A stretch of DNA of 64,000 bases from Mesorhizobium sp. LHD-90 (GTDB lineage: Bacteria > Pseudomonadota > Alphaproteobacteria > Rhizobiales > Rhizobiaceae): contig NZ_JAVFVV010000009.1 of the NCBI RefSeq assembly GCF_030929505.1, positions 186,001 through 250,000 on the forward strand. The letters are read 5' to 3'. Position 1 is the stretch's first letter, and every line of letters starts with the position of its first letter. The notes under the pieces are model-generated. The model was not told where the DNA came from, ran no database searches, and saw nothing but the letters and a program-made list of their open reading frames with translations. The position numbers and the translations under genes are program-made. Below, one piece after another: positions 44,625 through 53,058 of the stretch.

Positions 44625-45938
44625 ATGCCGAAGTCTTCGCGCGGTGATCGCGGCATCGCGGTCTTCAATCCAAGCCTGTCGCGGCGGGGTTTCATGGCTG
44701 GCGCGGCCGTGCTCGGCGCGACGGCGATCGTCCCCTCCCGGCGCGTTTTCGCGCAGGACCGGGCGGTCCTAAAGGTGATGAGCTGGGAGCAGTTCCAGCC
44801 GGGCGAGAAGGAGGGCTGGAATGCCCTTTTCGACAAGTTCAACCGGTCGCAGTCGAAATATCTGGTCGAGTGGACCGGCTGGCCCGCGAGCCAGTTTGCG
44901 TCGAATGTCGTCATCCAGGCGCAGGCCGGAGGCATCGACGCCGACGTGCTGATGGCGATGCCCGACCTCGCCGCCCAGACCATCCGCAAATTCAAGCTGG
45001 CCGAGCCGCTCGATCCGATCGTCGCCGAACTCGGCATCACGCCAAGCGGCGGCCATGAATTCCTGAAGCAGGACGGAAAGCTCTACGGCCTGTCGGCGAT
45101 CGACGTGAATTTTGCCCTCGTCTACAACAAAAAACTGTTCGCCGACGCCGGCGTGAAGCCCGCGACCTCCGCCGACGAATGGGTGGAGACCACGGCGAAG
45201 CTGACCAAGCGGCCGGAGCAGTTCGGCATTGCGCTGACCAACACCATCGCCGATGGCGGCGAGTGGTGGTTCCAGCTCCAGAATTTCTGCCTGCCCTTCG
45301 ACGGCAAATGGGCGGAGGGCAAGACGCCGCTCGCCAATTCGCCCGAGACGGTCAAGGGCCTGGAACTGTGGAAGGCGCTCTATGAGGCCGGCGTGCCGCA
45401 GGGCACGGCGCAAGGCGCGATCATGAAGCTCGCCGCCGACGGGCGCGTCGCCCAGGCGTTCGGCGTCAACCCGACGGTGGTCGTGCTGCGCGCCACCAAC
45501 CCCGACATCTACCCGAACCTGCTGTCGGCCGCGCCGCCATGGGCAAGCAAGCGCTCGCTCGACCGCATCCATCCGCTGATCGCGCTGAATTCCTCGAAGA
45601 ATTTGGACGGCGCGATGGAATTCATAAAGTTCGCCATGTCGCCGGACGTGATGGCCGACCTGATGGAGACCAACCTCTACGTCATCCCGCCCTACGACCT
45701 CGCGGCGAAGTCGGAAAAGTTCAAAACCTTCCTCGCCGACAAACCCTGGGTCACCGGCTACAACGAAGCGAAACAGGTCTCGCCGATCGATGTCATGGGC
45801 GACTTCGCCTATGTCGACGACCAGTTCGGTCGCATCATCATGCAGAATTTCCAGCGCGCTCTGCAGCCGGGCGGCACGGTGAAGGATGCGATGGACGCGG
45901 CGCAGAAGCAACTGGAAGCGCTGGCGGCGCGGATTTGA
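44625..45938 (+). CDS. Extracellular solute-binding protein (CUT1 type), probable Tat substrate
   Basis: A 437-residue periplasmic binding protein. The start at 44625 follows the strong Shine-Dalgarno GGGAGGAG. The leader has a twin-arginine motif (SLSRRGFMAGAAVLGATAIV), indicating Tat export. Mature features include FALVYNKKLFADAGVKPATSADEWVETTAKL and an AFGVNPTVVVLRATNPDIYPNLL region. It opens an operon with two permeases, an enolase-family dehydratase, a 2-hydroxyacid dehydrogenase and an HpcH/HpaI aldolase, so a sugar acid or related sugar is the likely ligand. Confidence 0.92.
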   Translation: MPKSSRGDRGIAVFNPSLSRRGFMAGAAVLGATAIVPSRRVFAQDRAVLKVMSWEQFQPGEKEGWNALFDKFNRSQSKYLVEWTGWPASQFASNVVIQAQAGGIDADVLMAMPDLAAQTIRKFKLAEPLDPIVAELGITPSGGHEFLKQDGKLYGLSAIDVNFALVYNKKLFADAGVKPATSADEWVETTAKLTKRPEQFGIALTNTIADGGEWWFQLQNFCLPFDGKWAEGKTPLANSPETVKGLELWKALYEAGVPQGTAQGAIMKLAADGRVAQAFGVNPTVVVLRATNPDIYPNLLSAAPPWASKRSLDRIHPLIALNSSKNLDGAMEFIKFAMSPDVMADLMETNLYVIPPYDLAAKSEKFKTFLADKPWVTGYNEAKQVSPIDVMGDFAYVDDQFGRIIMQNFQRALQPGGTVKDAMDAAQKQLEALAARI

Positions 45939-45973
45939 TTTCGTCGTCCGAGCGGGGCAGCTTGAACCACATG

Positions 45974-46150
45974 CTCTCTACGTTGCCCCCCTCTGTCCTG
46001 CCGGACATCTCCCCCACGAGGGGGGAGATCGGGCCGGCGGTTCTAATTTCGTCAATCGTCGACGACACGCGATGGTCTCAGGCGACGAAGCAGCCAATCT
46101 CCCCCCTTGTGGGGGAGATGTCCGGTAGGACAGAGGGGGGCAACGTAGAG
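45974..46150. repeat. Intergenic inverted repeat between binding-protein and permease genes
   Basis: The left arm starts ctctacgttgcccccctctg and the right arm ends with its reverse complement (ggggcaacgtagag). Inner blocks gacatctcccccac and gtgggggagatgtc pair as well. The element occupies most of the 244-nt gap inside one operon. It resembles the palindromic repeats at 5.2, 10.7, 47.1 and 49.5 kb in style, not in exact sequence. Confidence 0.88.
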
Positions 46151-46209
46151 CGCAGGCGTTCCGCTGTGTCGCCCATCGATCTTTGTCGCGTCGGTTGACC
46201 GAGACCCGC

Positions 46210-47112
46210 GTGTCAGTCGCCACCATCTCCCCCGCCGATACCTCTCGTCGCTCGCTCGTCGACGGTAAGGCACTGCCTTACCTGCTCATCTTACCGGCGC
46301 TCGCGCTGGAATGCGTCTTCATCCTCTATCCCATCGTCCGCGGCAGCCTGTTCAGCCTCGAAGGGCCAGCCGGCGATCTCGGCCTCGACAATTTCCGCTT
46401 CATGGTCGCCGACCCGGCCTTCTGGCAGATGCTGAAGGCGACTTTCATCTATGTGCTGTTCGTCGACGTGATCATCCTCCTCGTCGCACTCGCAGTCGCT
46501 CTTCTGATGAACTGGAGTTTTCGCGGACGCGGTGTCGTTCGTTCCATCCTCACCGTTCCCTGGGCGATCCCCGACGTACCGGTCGCCATCACCTTCGTAC
46601 TGATGCTTGATCCCACCTTCGGCGTCTTCAACCGGCTGGCGCGCTTGCTGCCCTGGGTGGGCGACAACCAGCAATGGCTGCTCGATCCGACGCTGGCCAT
46701 GGCGACCATCATCATCGTGACAGTGTGGAAGGGGTTTCCCTTCTATTCGCTGGTGCTGCTGGCCGCCCTGCAGAATGTCTCCGACGAACTCTATGATGCG
46801 GCGCGGGTCGACGGAGCGGGACCGATCGGCCAGTTCTTCCATGTTACGCTGCCCGACATCCGCGACACCATCGCGCTGCTGGCCGTGCTCGCCTTCATCT
46901 TCTCGACCCAGCAATTCACCCTGATCTGGCTGATCACCGGAGGCGGGCCGGTCGACGCCACGACCACTCTGGCGGTCGCCATCTACCTGCAGGCCTTCCG
47001 CTTCTACAATTTCGGCTACGCCGGCGCTTTTGCCGTCATCGGATTTCTAATCTCGGCGCTGGCAACGATCGCGTTTGTCATTATCCAGCGGCGGCTGGCG
47101 AGGGAAGAATGA
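46210..47112 (+). CDS. Sugar ABC transporter permease (MalF type)
   Basis: A permease of about 300 residues with six predicted helices. The EAA loop is VSDELYDAARVDGAGPIGQFFHVTLPDIRD, and LIWLITGGGPVDATTTLAVAIYLQAF is typical of MalF-like subunits. Start choice is uncertain: TTG 46183, TTG 46195 and GTG 46210 are all weak, because a repeat element has replaced the normal leader. GTG 46210 is listed as the closest to the first helix. Second gene of the operon. Confidence 0.88.
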   Translation: MSVATISPADTSRRSLVDGKALPYLLILPALALECVFILYPIVRGSLFSLEGPAGDLGLDNFRFMVADPAFWQMLKATFIYVLFVDVIILLVALAVALLMNWSFRGRGVVRSILTVPWAIPDVPVAITFVLMLDPTFGVFNRLARLLPWVGDNQQWLLDPTLAMATIIIVTVWKGFPFYSLVLLAALQNVSDELYDAARVDGAGPIGQFFHVTLPDIRDTIALLAVLAFIFSTQQFTLIWLITGGGPVDATTTLAVAIYLQAFRFYNFGYAGAFAVIGFLISALATIAFVIIQRRLAREE

Positions 47113-47130
47113 GCGTGGCTAACGTCATAT

Positions 47131-47262
47131 GCCCCCTCCACCGCCTTCGGCGGTCCCCGTCCCCCGCTTCGCAGGGGAGGATCCAAGGTCGCGGCCGCCA
47201 TCAACGCGGATCCTCCCCCGTTCACGGGGGAGGGGGACCACGCGAAGCGTGGTGGAGGGGGC
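47131..47262. repeat. Intergenic inverted repeat between the two permease genes
   Basis: The outer arms gccccctccaccgc and gtggtggagggggc pair, with gaggatcc/ggatcctc near the centre. It fills the 181-nt gap between permease genes that would normally be adjacent. Another insertion-like palindrome in the same operon. Confidence 0.85.
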
Positions 47263-47293
47263 GGAATGTCATCAGCCAATTCCGGTCGCCGAG

Positions 47294-48154
47294 ATGACGG
47301 CTACCGAACTCTCTCAGCAGGGCGCGGTGGGTTCGCGAGCAGCCGAATGGCTCCGCATAGCCACCCTGATCCTTGTCTGCGCGGTGGTCTTCTTCCCGGT
47401 CTATTGGATGCTGCTCTCCGCAATCCAGCCGACAGAGTTTTCCCTGTCCTATCCGCCGCCGCTCTTTCCAAAAGGCTTCAACTGGGATGCCTACGCCCAG
47501 CTTTTCCGCGAGAAGCCGATCGCGCACTGGCTGGTGAACTCGACCTTCGTGGCGGCACTTGTCGTCGCCGTCACGCTGGCCTTCGTTATCCCCGCGTCTT
47601 ACGCGCTGTCGGGCCTCAACTGGCGCGGTCGTTCCGCCTTCGGCCTGCTCCTGCTGTTCACCCAGATCATGCCAGCGGCGATCGTCGTGGCGCCGGTGCT
47701 GGCGCTCTACCGCAGCCTCGCCTGGACGGATAGCCTGCTGGCTCTGGCACTTCTGCATGTCGCCTTCGTCGTGCCGCTCTGCGCCTGGGTGCTGAAAAGC
47801 GCCTTCGACGCTGTGCCGAAGGAGGTCGTGGAGGCGGCGCTGATCGACGGCTGCAACCGGCTTTCGGTGCTGCCGCGCGTCTACCTGCCGCTGGCAAAAC
47901 CCGGCCTCGTCGCGGTCAGCGTCATCGCCTTCTTCGCCAGTTGGAACGAATATCTGTTCGCCTCCACGCTGATCATCGACAATGATCTCTACACGGCGTC
48001 GCTCGGCATCGCGACGCTGATGACGCAGCTCGACACGCCGCTGTTCATGCTGATGGCTGCCGGCGTGGTGTTTTCGGTGCTGCCCGTGCTTTTCTACATG
48101 GCGATACAGCGGCACGTGCTGCGCGGCCTGACCGCCGGCTCGGTGAAGGGCTAG
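47294..48154 (+). CDS. Sugar ABC transporter permease (MalG type)
   Basis: A 286-residue permease. The EAA loop VPKEVVEAALIDGCNRLSVLPRVYLPLAKPG and the C-terminal HVLRGLTAGSVKG are MalG hallmarks. ATG 47294 has no strong Shine-Dalgarno. In-frame sequence upstream is repeat-derived and rejected. No ATP-binding subunit gene follows, so the motor must be shared with another system. Confidence 0.9.
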   Translation: MTATELSQQGAVGSRAAEWLRIATLILVCAVVFFPVYWMLLSAIQPTEFSLSYPPPLFPKGFNWDAYAQLFREKPIAHWLVNSTFVAALVVAVTLAFVIPASYALSGLNWRGRSAFGLLLLFTQIMPAAIVVAPVLALYRSLAWTDSLLALALLHVAFVVPLCAWVLKSAFDAVPKEVVEAALIDGCNRLSVLPRVYLPLAKPGLVAVSVIAFFASWNEYLFASTLIIDNDLYTASLGIATLMTQLDTPLFMLMAAGVVFSVLPVLFYMAIQRHVLRGLTAGSVKG

Positions 48155-48176
48155 GGCTGCGGGAGGGGGAGAAGAC

Positions 48177-49451
48177 ATGAAGATCACGAAGATCGAAACG
48201 ATCTGGTTCGAGGCGCTGCCGGCGGCTGAATGGCAGAAGCAGAACCCAAAGGCGCGGCAGGCGCTGCCCAACAACCTGTGGGTCCGCGTCCATACCGATA
48301 CCGGCCTCTCCGGTATCGGCGAGACCTATTACCTGCCACGCGCGGTGGCCTCGATCGTGCATGACGTCTACGCGCCGTTGCTGATCGGCCGCGACCCGCG
48401 CGACATCGAGAACCATTGGCAGAACATGTTCGCGCTGACCAATTTCTGCGGCGTCATGGGCGCGGAGATGCGCGCTATCTCGGCGCTCGACGTGGCGCTG
48501 TGGGACCTGCTCGGCCAGATCGCCGGCCTGCCGATCCATACGCTGCTTGGCGGCCGCAGCCGCGATCGCATCCGCGTCTACAACACCTGCGTCGGTTCGG
48601 GCCGGCATGCGGGCGACCTCGACGCATGGCTGACCGGCAAGGCCGGCGAACTGGCGCAGGACCTGCTGAAGCAGGGCATATCAGCCATGAAGATCTGGCC
48701 GTTCGACCAGTTCGGCACCGGGCTCGGCGGCCCCGGCAACGAGCGCGGCGACACCATGGTGTGGGGCGCCAGGACCGCCGCCGGCACGCGCGGGCTTGGC
48801 ATCTCCAACGACGATTTGAAGGCCGGCGTCGCCATCGTCGAGGACATCCGCCGCATCGTCGGTGACAGGATGCAGATCGCCATCGAGGGCCATTGCCGCT
48901 GGGACCTGCCGTCGTCGGTGAAGATCGCAAAAGCGCTCGAACCGTTCGACGTGATGTGGCTGGAGGAAATCATGCCGCCCGACAATGTCGACGCCTTCGT
49001 GCGGCTGAAGGCCGAGACCAGCGTGCCGATCTGCCAGAGCGAGCGCGTCTTCACCCGCTTCGGCTTCCGCCCCTGGATCGAGAAGGCGGCCACCGACATC
49101 GTCATGATGGACCTCTCTTGGGGCGGCGGCCTGACCGAGGGCCGCAAGGTGGCGGCCATGGCCGACACGGCGATGCTGCCCTTCACCTGCCACGACACGA
49201 TCGGCCCGGTGGCGCTGTGGGCCGCCACCCACATGATGCTCAACGCGCCGAACGGCCTGATCATGGAAACCGTGCGCGGCTACATCGACGGCTGGTACGA
49301 CGACGTGGTCGAGGACCGCATCCAGGTGGTCGAGGGCAATCTCGTGTTGCCCGACAAGCCGGGTCTGGGCACGAAGCTGCGCGATGATTTGTTCGCGCGG
49401 CCGAATGCGCGGATCGAGACGACCACGGAAGAGAGTTTGAAGGTGTGGTGA
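48177..49451 (+). CDS. Mandelate racemase/muconate lactonizing enzyme family dehydratase
   Basis: A 424-residue enolase-superfamily protein with a GGGAGGGGGAGAA ribosome site. The catalytic barrel shows AMKIWPFD (Lys), a first ligand Glu in AIEGHCRW where Asp is common, DVMWLEEIMPPDN, CQSERVFTR and the His-Asp in PFTCHDTIGP. An insertion near residues 170-200 (GLGGPGNERGDTMVWGARTA) distinguishes it from the first MR-family enzyme in this window. It would dehydrate an acid sugar to a 2-keto-3-deoxy acid for the aldolase encoded downstream. Confidence 0.87.
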   Translation: MKITKIETIWFEALPAAEWQKQNPKARQALPNNLWVRVHTDTGLSGIGETYYLPRAVASIVHDVYAPLLIGRDPRDIENHWQNMFALTNFCGVMGAEMRAISALDVALWDLLGQIAGLPIHTLLGGRSRDRIRVYNTCVGSGRHAGDLDAWLTGKAGELAQDLLKQGISAMKIWPFDQFGTGLGGPGNERGDTMVWGARTAAGTRGLGISNDDLKAGVAIVEDIRRIVGDRMQIAIEGHCRWDLPSSVKIAKALEPFDVMWLEEIMPPDNVDAFVRLKAETSVPICQSERVFTRFGFRPWIEKAATDIVMMDLSWGGGLTEGRKVAAMADTAMLPFTCHDTIGPVALWAATHMMLNAPNGLIMETVRGYIDGWYDDVVEDRIQVVEGNLVLPDKPGLGTKLRDDLFARPNARIETTTEESLKVW

Positions 49452-49463
49452 TGGATAGGCGTG

Positions 49464-49619
49464 ACGCTGGCGCCCCCCTCCCCCTTGTGGGGAGGGGTAA
49501 GGGGTGGGGGTCGAGACAGGCTCGGCCTGCGCCCGAGTTGCTTGGTAATCGGATCGGGAGTGTGCGGCAGCACCCCCACCCCTTACCCCTCCCCACAAGG
49601 GGGAGGGGGGCGCCAGCGT
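49464..49619. repeat. Intergenic inverted repeat between dehydratase and dehydrogenase genes
   Basis: The arms acgctggcgcccccctcccc and its complement ending gggggcgccagcgt enclose the block ccttgtggggaggggtaagg, repeated inversely. It fills nearly all of the 196-nt gap. Third such element inside this operon. Confidence 0.88.
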
Positions 49620-49647
49620 TGCGCCCATTCGTCAATGAGCGCGCTGC

Positions 49648-50739
49648 ATGACCCTCTTCACCGTCAACTACACCGGCGACTATCTGGACGACCACGGAAA
49701 GCTCACCGTGCCCGACATCGCGCTCGATCTCTACGCCGGCAAATCATTCATCTCGCAGGGTTTCCTAACCGAGCAGAGCCCCCAGCCCGGCGACACCGGC
49801 TATTGGGACCGCCTCTATTCGCTGGAAGTCACGCCGGAACAGGTGGCCCGCTCCGAGGCGATCGTCATCTTCCGGCCGTGGGTCAGGGCGTCGGCCTTCG
49901 CCAACGGCGCCGAGCGGCTGACTGTCATCGGCAGGGCAGGGGCCGGCATCGACAAGATCGACCTTGCCGCCTGCACCGAGAATGACGTGGCGGTGTTCAA
50001 CGCGCCAGACACGCTGGCCCATGCGACGGCCTCCTCTGCCTTCCTGTTCGTCCTGGCGCTGGCAAAACGCCTGACCGAACAGGAGCGGCTGGTGCATCGT
50101 GGACACTGGGATCTGCAGCCGCGGACCATGGGCATCGACCTGCCCGGAAAAATGCTGGGCATCGTCGGGCTCGGCGCCAGCGGTCGTGAATTGGCGCGGC
50201 TGATGCGGCCGTGGGGCATGGAGATCATCGCCTTTTCGCCGCGCGCCGACCGACAGGAAGCCACCGCGCTCGGCGTGACGCTGGTGCCGTCGCTGGATGA
50301 GCTGCTGGAACGCTCCGACTTCGTCAGCCTGCACAACCGGCTCGACGCCTCGACGCGCGGCACCATCGGCATGGCCGACTTCCGTCGCATGAAACGCAGC
50401 GCCTATTTCATCAATGTCGCGCGCGGCGAGATCGTGCGCGAGCCCGAACTGGTCGAGGCGCTGCGTGATGGCCTGATCGCCGGCGCCGGGCTCGACGTGT
50501 TCGAGCACGAGCCAATCCCGCCCGACCACCCGCTGACGAAGTTCGAAAACGTTATCCTGACGCCGCACTGGCTGCCGTCGACGCGTGACGCCGCGCGCCT
50601 GACCATGGTTTCGGTGTCGAACGGAATCTTGCGCGCCGCGCATGGCCTCGTTCCCGACAATGTCGTCAACCGGCAAGTGCTCGACCGACCCGGCTTTCAG
50701 GCAAAACTCGCCCGTTTCGCCGCCAATCGCTCATCCTGA
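49648..50739 (+). CDS. 2-hydroxyacid dehydrogenase (D-3-phosphoglycerate-dehydrogenase-like)
   Basis: A 363-residue NAD-dependent dehydrogenase. MLGIVGLGASGRELARLM is the nucleotide motif. VIGRAGAGIDKIDL, INVARGEIVREPELVEAL and the catalytic His region VILTPHWLPST follow. The usual TPHxA is TPHWL, a variant seen in some subfamilies. In this operon it could reduce or oxidise a 2-keto/2-hydroxy acid produced by the aldolase. The specific reaction is unknown. Confidence 0.87.
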   Translation: MTLFTVNYTGDYLDDHGKLTVPDIALDLYAGKSFISQGFLTEQSPQPGDTGYWDRLYSLEVTPEQVARSEAIVIFRPWVRASAFANGAERLTVIGRAGAGIDKIDLAACTENDVAVFNAPDTLAHATASSAFLFVLALAKRLTEQERLVHRGHWDLQPRTMGIDLPGKMLGIVGLGASGRELARLMRPWGMEIIAFSPRADRQEATALGVTLVPSLDELLERSDFVSLHNRLDASTRGTIGMADFRRMKRSAYFINVARGEIVREPELVEALRDGLIAGAGLDVFEHEPIPPDHPLTKFENVILTPHWLPSTRDAARLTMVSVSNGILRAAHGLVPDNVVNRQVLDRPGFQAKLARFAANRSS

Positions 50740-50761
50740 TCTCACTCCGAGGACCAAAAGA

Positions 50762-51580
50762 ATGTTTCGCCCCAATCGCCTGAAGGCCCGTGTTCTCGCT
50801 GGCGAGAAATCCATCGGCACCTGGTTGCAAAGCGCTTGTCCGACCTTCGCGGAGATGGCGGCGGTAGCCGGTTTCGACTTCATCATCATGGACGAGGAGC
50901 ATGGGGCGGGCGAACTGCAGCACGCCGTCGATATGATGCGGGCGGCCGCCTGCACCGACACCACCATGGTTATTCGCGTACCCTCCGACAATCCAGTCTA
51001 CCTGCGCCGGTTGGTCGAGGCAGGCTGCGACGCGCTGCTGGTGCCGATGGTGGAAAGTGCGGCGCAGGCCCGCGCCATCGTCGAGGCGGTGCGTTTTCCG
51101 CCGCGCGGCAAGCGTGGCAACGCCTGGGACGCGGCGCGCGCCTCGAGTTTTGGCCTCTACCCACGCTACTATGAGGAGGCCGACGACAATCTGCTGATCG
51201 TCGTGCAGATCGAAACCGGCATGGGCGTCGAGAATGCACGCGAGATCGCCGGTGTCGAGGGAGTAGACGTCATCTTCATCGGGCCGACGGACCTGTCCGG
51301 CAGCATAGGCTTCCCCAACCAGACCGGCGCGCCGGAAGTTGACCGCCAGATCCGTCGGGCGATGGCGGCAGCCCGCGAGGCGGGAAAGCCGCTTGCCACC
51401 GTGCCGCGCGTCGGCCGCAGCAGCCTTGAACTTTTCGACGAGGGATTCTCGATGATCGCTTCCGGCAGCGAGCTTTATTTCTATCGCCTGGGCATTGTTC
51501 AGATGATGAAGGAATGGCGGGAGTATCAGGGCAAAGAGCCGGTGCCCGTCGAGACGCGGGCGTCGTCCTACGGGCGGTAG
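50762..51580 (+). CDS. HpcH/HpaI aldolase/citrate lyase family protein (2-keto-3-deoxy acid aldolase-like)
   Basis: A 272-residue class II pyruvate aldolase. FDFIIMDEEHG contains the catalytic-site acidic/His region, VRVPSDNPVYLRRLVEAGCDALLVPMVESAAQAR spans metal-site strands, and VVQIETGMGVENAREIAGVEGVDVIFIGPTDLSGSIG holds the metal-binding Glu and Asp. Relatives include RhmA and GarL, which split 2-keto-3-deoxy sugar acids into pyruvate plus an aldehyde. That matches the upstream dehydratase. Last gene of the operon. Confidence 0.9.
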   Translation: MFRPNRLKARVLAGEKSIGTWLQSACPTFAEMAAVAGFDFIIMDEEHGAGELQHAVDMMRAAACTDTTMVIRVPSDNPVYLRRLVEAGCDALLVPMVESAAQARAIVEAVRFPPRGKRGNAWDAARASSFGLYPRYYEEADDNLLIVVQIETGMGVENAREIAGVEGVDVIFIGPTDLSGSIGFPNQTGAPEVDRQIRRAMAAAREAGKPLATVPRVGRSSLELFDEGFSMIASGSELYFYRLGIVQMMKEWREYQGKEPVPVETRASSYGR

Positions 51581-51597
51581 GCGAAGGGTGCGGCGTT

Positions 51598-51619
51598 CAC
51601 CTCCCCTCAGGGGGAGGTG
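51598..51619. terminator. Hairpin between convergent genes
   Basis: CACCTCCCC-tcag-GGGGAGGTG is a perfect 9-bp stem in the 51-nt gap between the aldolase and SDR genes, which converge. It can stop or protect both transcripts. No T-run follows. Confidence 0.6.
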
Positions 51620-51631
51620 GGCGCAGCACTC

Positions 51632-52408
51632 TCAAAACATGAACCCCGCCGTCCAGCCGCCATCGACCATCATAAGGTGGCCGGTCATGTAGGAATTTTC
51701 CGGCGCGCAGAGGAACAGGATACCCTCGGCGATCTCTTCGACATGCGCCGGCCGGCCGAGCGGTATGTGGCTCATGAAGCCGGCCATCTGAGCCCGGAAC
51801 GTGCCGTCGTCACCATAAAATAGCTGCTTGGTGCCCTCGGTCAGCACCGAGCCGGGGGCCAGCGAATTGACCAGGATTCCCTTCGGTCCGAGTTCCAGCG
51901 CCATGGAACGGGTGAGGTGGATCATGCCTGCCTTGGCCGCGCTGAAGGCGCTTTGCAGCCGAAACCCCGCAACGCCGATCACGGACGCGATATTGACGAT
52001 CCGGCCGTGCCCGTGCGCCACCATCGGCTGCAGAGCGGCATGGCTCACGACATAGAGACCGTCGAGGTCGATGCCGACGATGCGGCGCCATTCATCCTCC
52101 GAGAATTTGTCGATGTTGACTCGTTCCTTCATCGAGTTGACGCCGGCATTGTTGATCAGGACGTCGATCCTGCCGAATTTCTCCAGCGTCGCGTCGACGG
52201 CGCGCTTCGCGTCCTCGGCGCGGCGCACGTCCATCGATACCGCGAGCGCGCTGGGCAACTCGGCGGCGACGCGCCCGGCGCCGTCCGCGTCTATGTCGGC
52301 GACGACGATCGACGCGCCGTTTGCGGCCAGCCGATGCGCGGTTGCGCGGCCGATTCCGCCTGCCGCACCAGTGATGAAGACGACCTGCCCCGAAAGATCA
52401 GCGCGCAT
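51632..52408 (-). CDS. SDR-family protein lacking the catalytic Tyr
   Basis: A 258-residue short-chain dehydrogenase fold with intact cofactor motifs TGAAGGIG (13-20) and NNAG (86-89), Ser142 and Lys159. The active-site Tyr is replaced by Phe155 (SAFSAAK in place of xxYSASK). The codon is TTC, so the change is real in this sequence. A classical proton-transfer dehydrogenase reaction would be impaired. It could bind NAD(P) and a ligand without turnover or use another acid. It ends the minus-strand operon that begins with the E1 fusion gene. The C-terminus is normal (MMVDGGWTAGF). Confidence 0.85.
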   Translation of the reverse strand: MRADLSGQVVFITGAAGGIGRATAHRLAANGASIVVADIDADGAGRVAAELPSALAVSMDVRRAEDAKRAVDATLEKFGRIDVLINNAGVNSMKERVNIDKFSEDEWRRIVGIDLDGLYVVSHAALQPMVAHGHGRIVNIASVIGVAGFRLQSAFSAAKAGMIHLTRSMALELGPKGILVNSLAPGSVLTEGTKQLFYGDDGTFRAQMAGFMSHIPLGRPAHVEEIAEGILFLCAPENSYMTGHLMMVDGGWTAGFMF

Positions 52409-52449
52409 GCTCGACCCTTTCCTGAACGAAGGCCACCAAGGTCATGTCC

Positions 52450-53058
52450 TCAAAAATTCCGTGCATAGCCCGCCGCCCAGCCGCCATCGACATTCAACGT
52501 GTGTCCGGTCATGTACCCATTGTCGGGATCGGCCAGGAACAGCATCGCCGCCGTGATCTCGCTCAAGGTGGCCGGCCGCTTGACGCCCGTATGGGTGAGG
52601 AAACGCGCCGTGCGCACGTCGCCGCCGGCCTCGTAGGCTCCGACCGACACCGCATTGACGGCCACGGACGGCCCGAGTTCCATCGCCAGCGTTCGGGTCA
52701 TTGAAGCCAGCGCCGCCTGGTCCGCCGAAAACTCGGCGAAACCTTTTACCGGCACAAGGCCGGCCGACGAAAACACCAGCACGACCCGCTTCACGCGCGG
52801 GGCCAGGTGCCTGATCGCGCAGGCGAAATCCCGGCGTTCGCTCCCGCTGTCCGTGTCCGCCTCGGGCAGGCCGTTGGCGCCCTGGCTGATCAGGACGAGC
52901 ACGAACGGGTCGCCCTCGTCGTAGGGCGCATCTGGCTTCGCCGGATCGATATCGACGACCTTCGCGCCATTGGCGGCAAGCGTTTGGTGTATCGCCGGGG
53001 CAAGAACGCCTTCGGCGCCTCCGACAAGCGCCACCTTACCGTCGAGATCGATGTTCAT
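52450..53058 (-). CDS. Short degenerate SDR-like protein
   Basis: A 202-residue protein with the SDR C-terminal signature (LADPDNGYMTGHTLNVDGGWAAG) but a shrunken N-terminal half. The glycine motif is altered (VGGAEGVLAP), NNAG is absent, and Tyr and Lys of the active site are Phe110 and Gln114 (FSADQ). It is about 50 residues shorter than typical SDRs. The ATG at 53058 overlaps the preceding gene stop by 4 nt. It is unlikely to be a dehydrogenase. A structural partner of the intact-length SDR encoded next is one possibility. Confidence 0.8.
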   Translation of the reverse strand: MNIDLDGKVALVGGAEGVLAPAIHQTLAANGAKVVDIDPAKPDAPYDEGDPFVLVLISQGANGLPEADTDSGSERRDFACAIRHLAPRVKRVVLVFSSAGLVPVKGFAEFSADQAALASMTRTLAMELGPSVAVNAVSVGAYEAGGDVRTARFLTHTGVKRPATLSEITAAMLFLADPDNGYMTGHTLNVDGGWAAGYARNF

